Below, piece by piece: positions 8,042 through 16,265 of a stretch of DNA of 64,000 nucleotides. The notes under the pieces were generated by a model. That model ran no database searches and was not told the DNA's origin. It saw only the letters and a list, made by a program, of their open reading frames with translations. A program made the translations under genes and the position numbers. The stretch comes from Chitinophaga eiseniae (GTDB lineage: Bacteria > Bacteroidota > Bacteroidia > Chitinophagales > Chitinophagaceae): assembly GCF_012641265.1 (NCBI RefSeq), contig NZ_JABAHZ010000004.1, positions 682,001 through 746,000 of the forward strand, in the 5' to 3' direction. Numbering within the stretch: position 1 is the stretch's first letter; every line of letters begins with the position of its first letter.

Positions 8042-10723
8042 CTAATCGGGGTAAATAAGCTGGAATGATGCCGGTGAATATTTACCCAGGTGAAAGTCAA
8101 ATGATCCGTTCTTTACGGCAATGGCCGGCCCTGTTTTATTTCCGCGCAAGTCAATGGGCAAAACAGCTTTCACTTTCCTGCTATTATTGAATTTTACTGT
8201 ACAATTTCCTGAGATACCTGCCTGCTCCCATAAGCGCACAATCGTTCCATTGCCATCGGGATTTTCGCCAAAAGCAGTTATCAGCACACCGTTCCTCGAG
8301 ATAGCTATTCCACCCTGTTTTGCCGGCAACTTGCCGGATTGGCCTGCTGCTACGCCGGTTAGTAGTGGCAAACGTGTTTCCCATGAATGTTGTACCAGGT
8401 TGGCCACGGTCGACGCACCTTTGTCTACCGGCCAGATACGGACGCTTTCGCTCCATGAGCCGTCTTGCCACAATGGGAAATTGGTATTCCACATATTGTT
8501 GTACAGATTCACAAACACGGCAGGTACTTTGGGGACGTAGTCCATGGAATATTTCCATAAGCCAGGTTCTCCCGGACTGATTAACGGCGCATCGGCAGAC
8601 GACAGGGCCATTCCGGATTGATCAGGTTGAGTAACCGATACACCGGAGTTAACGGCCATCAGGTACCTGTTACAACCAGGTATAATATCTGTTGCCGGGT
8701 TAACAGGGCCTCCCAGGCGCCCAATCGTAAAGGTGGGTTGTTTAACGTTGAAAGGAAAACAGAGCCATCCTCCTTCGGGTTGTTTGTCTGCCGTTTTAGC
8801 GGTAACAGCCCATGAAACATCTACATAGGCAGTATTTCGGGGAAAGGTAAAGGTCAGGGTATAGTTTGTGGCGAAGCCTGATGTTTCGGTGGTTGTCAAC
8901 GTAACAATATCTGTTACGTTAGTATGGGCGACGTTAATTTTCCATGCCCTGGGTGTAAATGCGAGGTAAGGCGCTTTGGAAGCATCGATCATCCCGGGTT
9001 TGCCAAGGTCGTTTAGCCCCCATCCTTCTTTAATCCGGCTGTAGGCATTAAACCATTTGTTCACTTCATGGGTACTGAATCGTTCATGCAGGAACTGGCC
9101 TATCACATATGTAGAGGAGGTATCCACCAGCTGGCGGCCGGTTGATTTTTCAATTAGTGATGAGATACCCCCTCTTGTCAGATCAAATACCACGTTGAAG
9201 TAAGGCGTACTGAATTCGGTTTTTTCATCGGTGGTAACGCTTTGTGCTTTCAGCTCATCCAGGGAATAGGAAACATAACCAGATGGCGGAACATCTTTGA
9301 TGTAGCAATAGCTTCCTTTCTCCGAGGGATTTTCGATCATACCGGATCTTGTCCATGGGAGAGGATTATAAATCACGATACGTTTCCCGCTTTTATTTAC
9401 AGCAGCTGCCAGCATATCCAGCCGCTGATGTAGCTCCTTGTCTACAATATCGTTGGTGTTAAGAATATACTGGCGTTTTTCATCGTAGGAACGAAGCCAT
9501 TTTCTTTTACTACCGGTCGCTGTGTTATGTGCATCACTGTTTTTAAGGGTGGCGTAATTACCATTTTCGGGAAGGGGTTCAGCAGCTGCTTCGTCCATCC
9601 ATTTCTTCCAATCGTCGCCATAGCTATAGCGGGGGCCGTATTCGGCATTCATTCCCCAGGTATGTTCACCATACAGGAGGCTTTGTTCATAAGCTTTTGC
9701 CAGTTTTTCCGAAAGGGGAGATGTTGATATTCCCCAGCATTGCATTTGTGTATTGAGGCCATCGAGTGCAGACTCGAGGGGGCGGATATTTCTGGCAATT
9801 TTGGTTTCCCTGGGATTTGATTGTATACCATGAATCCAGGTATCAGGGCAGTCGCCTTTTACAGTTGGTAAATCCGGATGTTCTGCCAGCACGGCTTTTG
9901 CGAAATCATCCAGGGTGCCAAAATGTATTTTAACACCGGGCATTTCCTTTGCCGCATAGGCGAGCAGCTTATCAATTTCCTGTGAGGAAGGGGGGCCATG
10001 ATTATCGCCTGTCATTTGCATGGCCAGGTAATTTTTACATGGCCAGTTCTCAGTTGGCCTGATGTCAGATCCATAGAGGGAAGTGTAGTTGCATAGGATT
10101 TTTGATCCATCGGGGCCTTCCCACCAGAACAACTCTGGAAACCTGGGATATTGACTGGCGGGGTTACAACCCAGCTGGAGAAACTTAATTCCTGCATGGT
10201 GCAGTAATGTGGGCATTATCCAGGAATGACTGGGTACATCTGTCATTTTAGCGCTGATAGTCGTAGGAAGCCCATATTTCCTCGTAATTGCAGTCGAGTA
10301 ACCAAGGCCCCGCACCAGGTCTTCATAGTCAAGCGATTCTGTATGGGTGGTAAATGGGAGGCCATGTACGACCAATGCCCCTGATTTTATGGCCTTTTCT
10401 ATCCTTGCCCTTCGTTCCGGGGTTTGGAGCGGGCCGAGTATCTGGGCATAAAGCGGCCATCCGGAAACAGTCCAGGCAAAATGTTTTTCGGGGGGAAGGG
10501 TGGCGCTTTTCTCAATAACTGTGAGTGCATTATCCATCATTTCTTCCCGGTACCGTCGGAACACATTTTCCGGTAAATCTGTAAAGCCCAGATCAAAGTG
10601 GGTCTTAAATACAACCCATATATCTGTCACTTTGGGGTGGATGTTTTTCCCCCCTTGCTGCTGTGCAATAGCTGTTGCTATTGACATTAACATCAATAGC
10701 AGTATGATCTTGGTACGTTTCAC
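8042..10723 (-). CDS. GH38-like alpha-mannosidase candidate, DUF5054 type (paralogue 1)
   Basis: An 893-residue secreted protein with a signal peptide ending near residue 20 (ATAIAQQQ). It belongs to the DUF5054-like group related to the GH38 N-terminal barrel. Candidate zinc and catalytic residues can be placed: H42 and D44 in THFDLGFTD (compare HxD in GH38), D162 in TDVPSHSW (position of the GH38 nucleophile/zinc ligand), and H354 in GEHTWG. The C-terminal half is beta-rich, as in GH38. Mannosidase activity is inferred from these motifs and from the adjoining GH92, kinase/isomerase and transporter genes. It is the first gene of the minus-strand operon and is divergent from the GntR regulator across a 212-bp intergenic region with a predicted promoter and operator. 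Two paralogues lie at 16266 and 19123. Confidence 0.78.
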   Translation of the reverse strand: MKRTKIILLLMLMSIATAIAQQQGGKNIHPKVTDIWVVFKTHFDLGFTDLPENVFRRYREEMMDNALTVIEKSATLPPEKHFAWTVSGWPLYAQILGPLQTPERRARIEKAIKSGALVVHGLPFTTHTESLDYEDLVRGLGYSTAITRKYGLPTTISAKMTDVPSHSWIMPTLLHHAGIKFLQLGCNPASQYPRFPELFWWEGPDGSKILCNYTSLYGSDIRPTENWPCKNYLAMQMTGDNHGPPSSQEIDKLLAYAAKEMPGVKIHFGTLDDFAKAVLAEHPDLPTVKGDCPDTWIHGIQSNPRETKIARNIRPLESALDGLNTQMQCWGISTSPLSEKLAKAYEQSLLYGEHTWGMNAEYGPRYSYGDDWKKWMDEAAAEPLPENGNYATLKNSDAHNTATGSKRKWLRSYDEKRQYILNTNDIVDKELHQRLDMLAAAVNKSGKRIVIYNPLPWTRSGMIENPSEKGSYCYIKDVPPSGYVSYSLDELKAQSVTTDEKTEFSTPYFNVVFDLTRGGISSLIEKSTGRQLVDTSSTYVIGQFLHERFSTHEVNKWFNAYSRIKEGWGLNDLGKPGMIDASKAPYLAFTPRAWKINVAHTNVTDIVTLTTTETSGFATNYTLTFTFPRNTAYVDVSWAVTAKTADKQPEGGWLCFPFNVKQPTFTIGRLGGPVNPATDIIPGCNRYLMAVNSGVSVTQPDQSGMALSSADAPLISPGEPGLWKYSMDYVPKVPAVFVNLYNNMWNTNFPLWQDGSWSESVRIWPVDKGASTVANLVQHSWETRLPLLTGVAAGQSGKLPAKQGGIAISRNGVLITAFGENPDGNGTIVRLWEQAGISGNCTVKFNNSRKVKAVLPIDLRGNKTGPAIAVKNGSFDFHLGKYSPASFQLIYPD

Positions 10724-10820
10724 TACGTGTAATTTTTAATATCTGGTGATCTATTTCTAAATATCGCGCTGGAATGTTATCTAAACTGGTTGATCATCAT
10801 CACAATCCTGAAGTTATTTT

Positions 10821-10851
10821 CAAATGTATATACATATATACATATTGACAA
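10821..10851 (-). promoter_or_regulatory. Predicted promoter P1 with overlapping palindromic operator
   Basis: Read on the minus strand this is TTG (10851-10849), a 20-base spacer and TACATTTG (10828-10821), an exact match to the Bacteroidota TTG-N19/20-TAnnTTTG consensus. It would drive the DUF5054/GH92 operon. The perfect palindrome TGTATATACA (10825-10834) overlaps the -7 element, followed by a second copy-like half (ATATATACAT). The divergent GntR gene begins 85 bp to the right, so autoregulation is plausible. The same core occurs at 30083-30092. Confidence 0.6.
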
Positions 10852-10935
10852 CATTTTTCTGATTTTTTTGATGTACGGTTTACTTTTCCGGCAAAATGGT
10901 TCAAAAGAAGTAATATTGTTGCTTCATACAAGCAT

Positions 10936-11667
10936 ATGAGCTTCAGCATAGATCATAAGAGCCCCATTCCGCTGCATATTCAGACAGAGGAGCTTCTCCG
11001 GGTAATAATCAGGCAGCCGCAATATCAGAAGGGCAAGCATTTGCCTAATGAAGTTGAGTTGGCCCATACCCTGAATATTTCCAGGGGGACGTTAAGGCAG
11101 GCGGTGAATAAGCTGGTGCACGAGGGCCTTTTGGTGAGGAAGAAAGGAGTTGGTACCAAAGTGAATAACATGGTTAGCTCGCGGGCTATGAACTGGTTGA
11201 GCTTTTCCCAGGAAATGGCTGCGAGGGAGATTCCTATAAAGAGCTTTGAGCTTCATCTCAGCTGGGTTAAACCGGAGGAGAGCATTGCCAATTTTTTTGA
11301 AATACCCGGGGATAGGAAGGTGTTGAAACTGGAGCGATTAAGAGGCCGGCCGGAAGGGCCATTTGTTTATTTTGTATCCTACTTTCATCCACGAATAGGG
11401 CTTACGGGGGAAGAGGATTTCGAAAGACCGCTGTACGAAATCCTGGAAAAGGATTACCTGGTAGTGGCTAATCTCTCCAGGGAAGAAATCAGTGCAAAAG
11501 CTGCCGACAAATTTTTAGCGGGTAAATTACAGCTGGAGTTGGGCGGGCCGGTTCTGTTTAGAAAACGGTTCGTTTTTGACCAGGCCGAACGTCCAATAGA
11601 ATATAATCTGGGCTACTACCGGGCCGACAGCTTTATCTACAGCATTGAGAGCCGAAGAGAACAATGA
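10936..11667 (+). CDS. GntR family transcriptional regulator with UTRA domain
   Basis: A 243-residue HutC-subfamily GntR regulator. Residues about 1-75 form the winged helix-turn-helix (LPNEVELAHTLNISRGTLRQ, then the wing RKKGVGTKV). The rest resembles the UTRA ligand-binding domain (for example VLKLERLRGR and GPVLFRKRFVF). Such proteins usually repress sugar-catabolism genes and release DNA on binding a phosphosugar. Here the gene is divergent from the mannosidase operon and upstream of the ROK-PMI fusion, so a mannose-derived phosphosugar is the likely effector (inference). AT-rich palindromes at 10825, 11894 and 30081 are proposed binding sites. The start ATG follows an A/T-rich leader with no strong ribosome site. 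Confidence 0.9.
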   Translation: MSFSIDHKSPIPLHIQTEELLRVIIRQPQYQKGKHLPNEVELAHTLNISRGTLRQAVNKLVHEGLLVRKKGVGTKVNNMVSSRAMNWLSFSQEMAAREIPIKSFELHLSWVKPEESIANFFEIPGDRKVLKLERLRGRPEGPFVYFVSYFHPRIGLTGEEDFERPLYEILEKDYLVVANLSREEISAKAADKFLAGKLQLELGGPVLFRKRFVFDQAERPIEYNLGYYRADSFIYSIESRREQ

Positions 11668-12021
11668 CCACGTTATTCTTATCATATAACAGCAATTAAA
11701 TTACCGGGATACTTACTCCCCGGATTTAACCGACAGGTGTGTTTATAAGCCCTGCTATTGTTCTTACCGGGAGCAACTGCCTCCCTGGTGGCCCATTTCC
11801 GTATATATACTATAAGCAGTATTATTTTCATCAGCAGTTTAACGGCGATTTTGAAAGAAAATATTTTGGAAATTATCAATTTAGCAATATGTTTGTACAT
11901 ATGTACATACAAAGTGGGCGATAAGGACCAGGAAATTACCCTCGATGATCTATTGAGGAATTTCATGTCCCCTGATAACAAGAGATCGATTTACCAGTAA
12001 ATTTTAAATACCCGGAAACGG
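11668..12021. other. 354-bp intergenic region before the ROK-PMI gene
   Basis: This gap between the GntR gene and the ROK-PMI fusion holds promoter P2 and its palindrome near its right half (11866-11907). An 80-codon open frame (11758-12000) crosses it, but it has no ribosome site or recognisable domain and includes the promoter itself, so it is not called. Nothing else was recognised. Confidence 0.6.
11866..11907 (+). promoter_or_regulatory. Predicted promoter P2 with 14-bp palindromic operator
   Basis: TTG (11866-11868), a 19-base spacer and TATGTTTG (11888-11895) match the Bacteroidota promoter consensus exactly. The perfect palindrome TGTACATATGTACA (11894-11907) begins on the last bases of the -7 box and would cover the transcription start. 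An outer inverted repeat TTTGTA/TACAAA spans 11892-11913. It lies 115 bp upstream of the ROK-PMI fusion gene and is a likely GntR operator. Confidence 0.65.
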
Positions 12022-14685
12022 ATGAAAATCGGGAACAGGAAAATAGGAATGGATGTGGGCGGTAGTCATATATCGGCTGCTGTTATTAGTGGTGACAGTG
12101 GGAACTCTATCCTGAAAACCAGGACAGGACTTGATTCCCATGACAGTGCTTATAGTATCGTCGAAGCTCTGAGCCGAAGTATCAAGGCATTAGATACCGG
12201 GGAAAACGAAGTTGAATCGGTGGGGATTGCTTTTCCCGGCCCGTTCGATTATGAGAAGGGCATTTGCGCTGTCTTTAATGTAGGGGGGAAATTTGAGCAA
12301 ACATTTGGCCTGCATATGGAACAGGCGATAAAGGATTTCACGGGTCTTCACGATACGCATTTCAAATTTTCCAATGATGCGCATTGTTTTGCAGCCGGCG
12401 CTTATCAATTGCACGGGCTAACCAGCAAACGGACTATTTTTATTACGCTGGGTACAGGATTTGGCTCCGCTTTCATGCAGGATGGTATATTATTACAAAT
12501 TCACCCGGATATTCCAGCCTCCGGCGCGTTTTATGACCAGGATTTTCGCGACGCCAAAGCAGATGATTATTTTTCTACCCGGTGGATACTAAATACTTAT
12601 GCGGAACTGAGCGGGGTAACCATTTCTTCCGTAAAGGAATTAGTGGAGAGCGGCGCTGCCAGTGCATATTCCGTAATGAGCCAATATGGCGAAAATATGG
12701 GTCGTTTCCTGTTGCCCTGGGTATTAAAATTTCAGTGCGACGAACTGGTCATCGGCGGTAATATCGGGAAAGCTTTTTCTTTATTTGGACCTTCCTTAAA
12801 AGCAGCCATAGGCCCTCTTTCGGATAAAATAAATATGGTACTGTGTGAAGACACAGAGGACTGCATTATTACCGGCGCAGCAATAATAGCCGGTAACGAT
12901 AAACATTCAAATAGTAATAAGATAATGAGAAAAACATCACAGGCGTTATTACCATTAACGGCATCAATAGCGGAGACAGGCACTTACGATTTGTATCCTT
13001 CTTTTTCTTCCGGTGAAAAAGTGTATAAAGGATTTGATTCACTGGCAGGGGAGATATGTAACGAAAAGGTGGTAATCATTGACGGTTATGGCGGCGTATT
13101 ATGGGAGAAATTCAGAGAACAGTTGCACGCGGCGCTGGTGACTGAAAACAAACGTATATTCTGGTATGACATCAACACCTGTCTGAAGCCACCCGCGGAA
13201 ATAGATGCTATGATAGCCGCCAGTATGAATGGCGACGATCCGGTATTTGGGAAAAGATATACCGGTGACCTGATGGATTTTTTTGATGAAGGAAAATTAA
13301 AGCTCATCCATCCCGATCCTACCGCAGACATTTCCATTGTTTACGGAACAGGCGCGGCGTTGGCTGGATTCAAAGGAAAGCTGCTTTATGCAGATATCCC
13401 TAAAAATGAAATTCAGTATCGTATGCGGGCTGGCAGCATCGCCAATCTGGGTGCGAATGACACAGCAGAGAGTACGCAGATGTACAAGCGTTTTTATTTT
13501 GTTGACTGGCCGGTGTTGAGCAAGCATAAGGCAGCGCTGTTATCTCATATAGATTATATTATCGATGAACAACGTATAGAACAGATTACCTGGATGAAAG
13601 GAGAGGCGTTCAGGAGCACGCTGAACCAAATGTTGCAACAGCCGTTCCGGGCCAGGCCGTGGTTTGAAGCCGGTGTGTGGGGCGGAAACTGGATGAAGAA
13701 ACATATTCCCCAGCTGAACCAGGATGAAGTTAACTATGCCTGGTCTTTTGAGTTGATTACACCAGAAAATGGAATTGTTATAGCCGGTGATAATAATTTA
13801 CTCGAAGTATCTTTTGATTACCTGGCGTATGCAGATAATAAGAAATTACTTGGTAAAGCAGCGGAAAGATTTGGAACAGCATTTCCGATCCGTTTTGATT
13901 TCCTCGACACCTTCGACGGCGGGAACCTCTCTGTTCAATGTCATCCAAGGCCAGCATACACCAAAGAACACTTTGGAGAGGATTTTACGCAGGACGAAAC
14001 TTATTATATACTCGATTGCGACCAGGATGCCGCCGTTTATCTTGGTTTCCAGGATCAGATCAATCCGGAAGCATTTAAAACTGCGTTACTGGATGCACAG
14101 GAAAATGGAGTTGAAATGGAGGTGGAGAAATATGTACAGAAGTTTTCCGCCCAAAAACACGACTTATTCCTTATTCCTAACGGTACTATACATGCATCCG
14201 GGAAAAATAACCTGGTGCTTGAGATCAGCAGCACCCCCTATATTTTTACCTTCAAAATGTATGATTGGCTGCGCCTGGGACTTAATGGCCAACCACGTCC
14301 GATTAATATCGAACATGGCATGAATAACCTTTACTTCGACAGGAAAGGTGATTATGTCGGCAACAAGTTAATATCTCATCCCGTAGTAGAAGAAGAATGG
14401 GAAGGCGGCAGAAAAATAAAGCTTCCTACCCACGAAGAACATTTTTACAGCATTTACCGGTATGAATTTACGGGCAGCGTTAGTATCAACACAAATAATC
14501 AATGCCACGTGTGTATGCTGGTAGAAGGCGATAAAATAGCTGTTGGTAGTGATGGTCATTCCTCCTGCTTCCATTATGCTGAAACCTTTGTAGTGCCTGC
14601 TGCTACCGGGAATTATGAAATCACCAATAAAGGGGGCGGTAAAGCATTTGTAGTAGTGGCGCATGTAAAGGACGAACATTGTTGA
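12022..14685 (+). CDS. ROK sugar kinase / P-loop-like / class I mannose-6-phosphate isomerase fusion
   Basis: An 887-residue cytoplasmic fusion. Residues 1-295 form a ROK-type kinase: phosphate loop GMDVGGSHISAA (9-20), SNDAHCFAAG (117-126) and the adenosine loop ITLGTGFGSAF (141-151). The usual ROK zinc motif CxCGxxGCxE is absent. Residues about 306-540 look like the degenerate nucleoside-kinase-like domain (VVIIDGYGGVLWEKF, 350-364) that precedes some Bacteroidota phosphomannose isomerases. Residues about 545-887 are class I PMI, with zinc ligands Q639 and H641 (VQCHPRP), E659 and H724 (GTIHASG). The expected flow is mannose to mannose-6-phosphate to fructose-6-phosphate in one polypeptide. 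The 47-bp gap to the MFS gene suggests an operon under P2. Kinase specificity for mannose is inferred. Confidence 0.87.
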   Translation: MKIGNRKIGMDVGGSHISAAVISGDSGNSILKTRTGLDSHDSAYSIVEALSRSIKALDTGENEVESVGIAFPGPFDYEKGICAVFNVGGKFEQTFGLHMEQAIKDFTGLHDTHFKFSNDAHCFAAGAYQLHGLTSKRTIFITLGTGFGSAFMQDGILLQIHPDIPASGAFYDQDFRDAKADDYFSTRWILNTYAELSGVTISSVKELVESGAASAYSVMSQYGENMGRFLLPWVLKFQCDELVIGGNIGKAFSLFGPSLKAAIGPLSDKINMVLCEDTEDCIITGAAIIAGNDKHSNSNKIMRKTSQALLPLTASIAETGTYDLYPSFSSGEKVYKGFDSLAGEICNEKVVIIDGYGGVLWEKFREQLHAALVTENKRIFWYDINTCLKPPAEIDAMIAASMNGDDPVFGKRYTGDLMDFFDEGKLKLIHPDPTADISIVYGTGAALAGFKGKLLYADIPKNEIQYRMRAGSIANLGANDTAESTQMYKRFYFVDWPVLSKHKAALLSHIDYIIDEQRIEQITWMKGEAFRSTLNQMLQQPFRARPWFEAGVWGGNWMKKHIPQLNQDEVNYAWSFELITPENGIVIAGDNNLLEVSFDYLAYADNKKLLGKAAERFGTAFPIRFDFLDTFDGGNLSVQCHPRPAYTKEHFGEDFTQDETYYILDCDQDAAVYLGFQDQINPEAFKTALLDAQENGVEMEVEKYVQKFSAQKHDLFLIPNGTIHASGKNNLVLEISSTPYIFTFKMYDWLRLGLNGQPRPINIEHGMNNLYFDRKGDYVGNKLISHPVVEEEWEGGRKIKLPTHEEHFYSIYRYEFTGSVSINTNNQCHVCMLVEGDKIAVGSDGHSSCFHYAETFVVPAATGNYEITNKGGGKAFVVVAHVKDEHC

Positions 14686-14732
14686 ATCTATTTCAGCGAA
14701 TAATATAATTCATCATCCGACAACCAAAATTT

Positions 14733-16109
14733 ATGGCGCAGGCAAAAACAAGCCGGTTTATTGTATTTATAACGCTTATTGCAGCGTTGGGAGGTTTTCT
14801 TTTTGGCTTTGATATGGCCGTTGTAAGCGGTATCATAGAACCTGTGAAGTTACAGTATGGACTATCCTCTTCGCAGGAGGGCTTGTTTGTTTCCTGTGCA
14901 TTGTTGGGATGTATTGCCGGTGTGGCGTTCTCCGGTTATCTCAGTGATAAAACCGGGAGAAGAAAAGTATTATTTATTGCGGCCTTTCTGTTTCTTATCA
15001 GCGCAGTGGGGTTTGCATTTTCAAAAGAGTATGCGGTATTAATTTTCTTCCGCATAATGGCGGGGATGGCAGTAGGGGTGGCCTCAAATGTATCTCCGTT
15101 GTATATTTCAGAAATTGCACCTGGGCACAAACGTGGAGCGCTGGTAACTTTTTATCAATTGGCCATCACCATTGGTGTGTTATGTGCTTATTTGAGCAAT
15201 CTATTTTTACAGCGGAATGCAGCAGCCCATACAGGCGGCGGAGCAGGCCTGTTGTATTGGCTGTTTATAGAAAATGTGTGGCGCGGTATGTTTTTAGTGG
15301 CGGTAATTCCGGCAACGGTGTTTGCCTTACTGTTGCTGATCGTACCTGAAAGCCCCCGTTGGCTGGTACAATATGGGAGGACAGATGAGGCGCTGACCGT
15401 GCTGACAAAAATTTCCGGTGAACAGGAAGCGGCCGCTGAGCTGAAAGCCATCCAGGAAATGGCGTCACAACAAAAAGGCGGCTTTTCTGAGCTATTGCGT
15501 TTGCCTTTGAGTAAGCTACTGGCGCTGGCCATGATACTCACGGCCTTGTCGCAGCTCAGTGGTATTAACGGCATTATCTTTTATGGCCCCACTATTATGA
15601 AGTCGGCCGGTATTGTTACGAGCGACGCCCTTTTTTACCAGGTAATACTGGGGCTGGCCAATACTATTTTTACCATTATTGCCATTGTTAAGGTAGATAG
15701 CTGGGGACGCCGTCCGCTATACCTGTACGGTTCCCTGTTCTCCGCGCTGGCATTACTGTTAACCGGTTTTTGCTTTTTAACAGGCATAACAGGATGGCTG
15801 ATGCTTGGGGCAATTATTCTCTTCCTGTTATTTTTTGCACTCTCACTTGGACCCTTAAAATTTGTCATCTCTACAGAAATATTTCCTACACATATACGAG
15901 GAACGGCGGTATCGGTTTGTATCATGACAATGTGGGTATCCGATTGGTTCGTAAATCTCCTGTTTCCGGTGATGAGAGATGGTTTGGGGATTGCTGTTAC
16001 CTTTTTTATTTTTTCCTTTTTCTGTTTGCTCTCCTTTTTCTACGCTAAGAGCAAGCTAATGGAAACGAAAGGGAAAAGCCTGGAAGAGATAGAAAAAATG
16101 CTTGCTTAA
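14733..16109 (+). CDS. MFS sugar porter (hexose uptake)
   Basis: A 458-residue inner-membrane transporter of the major facilitator superfamily, sugar porter family, with about twelve predicted transmembrane segments. Family motifs are clear: GFLFGFDMAVVSG in helix 1, SDKTGRRKV after helix 2, PESPRWLV at the end of helix 6, the sugar-binding QLSGINGIIFYGP in helix 7 and WGRRPLYLYG in the second half. These porters usually import monosaccharides by proton symport. Its place directly after the ROK-PMI gene suggests mannose as substrate. The length is normal for the family. There is no obvious terminator after it, and the next DUF5054 gene is 156 bp downstream. Confidence 0.92.
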   Translation: MAQAKTSRFIVFITLIAALGGFLFGFDMAVVSGIIEPVKLQYGLSSSQEGLFVSCALLGCIAGVAFSGYLSDKTGRRKVLFIAAFLFLISAVGFAFSKEYAVLIFFRIMAGMAVGVASNVSPLYISEIAPGHKRGALVTFYQLAITIGVLCAYLSNLFLQRNAAAHTGGGAGLLYWLFIENVWRGMFLVAVIPATVFALLLLIVPESPRWLVQYGRTDEALTVLTKISGEQEAAAELKAIQEMASQQKGGFSELLRLPLSKLLALAMILTALSQLSGINGIIFYGPTIMKSAGIVTSDALFYQVILGLANTIFTIIAIVKVDSWGRRPLYLYGSLFSALALLLTGFCFLTGITGWLMLGAIILFLLFFALSLGPLKFVISTEIFPTHIRGTAVSVCIMTMWVSDWFVNLLFPVMRDGLGIAVTFFIFSFFCLLSFFYAKSKLMETKGKSLEEIEKMLA

Positions 16110-16265
16110 GAAGAACAGAAATGGCAGGATAATTAATCAATAGGAGATATATCCGGAGAACGAACTTATACCAACGGGCCCTACGCTGACGCGCAGTAAG
16201 GCAGGGAGAAGCTACGTCATTTTTCTTAAAGCAAACACCTTTAAAATAAACCCAAGTTATTCCAT

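Noticed and set aside
11758..12000. Possible 80-residue protein before the ROK-PMI gene
   Set aside because: It crosses the predicted promoter and palindrome, has no ribosome site and no recognisable domain.
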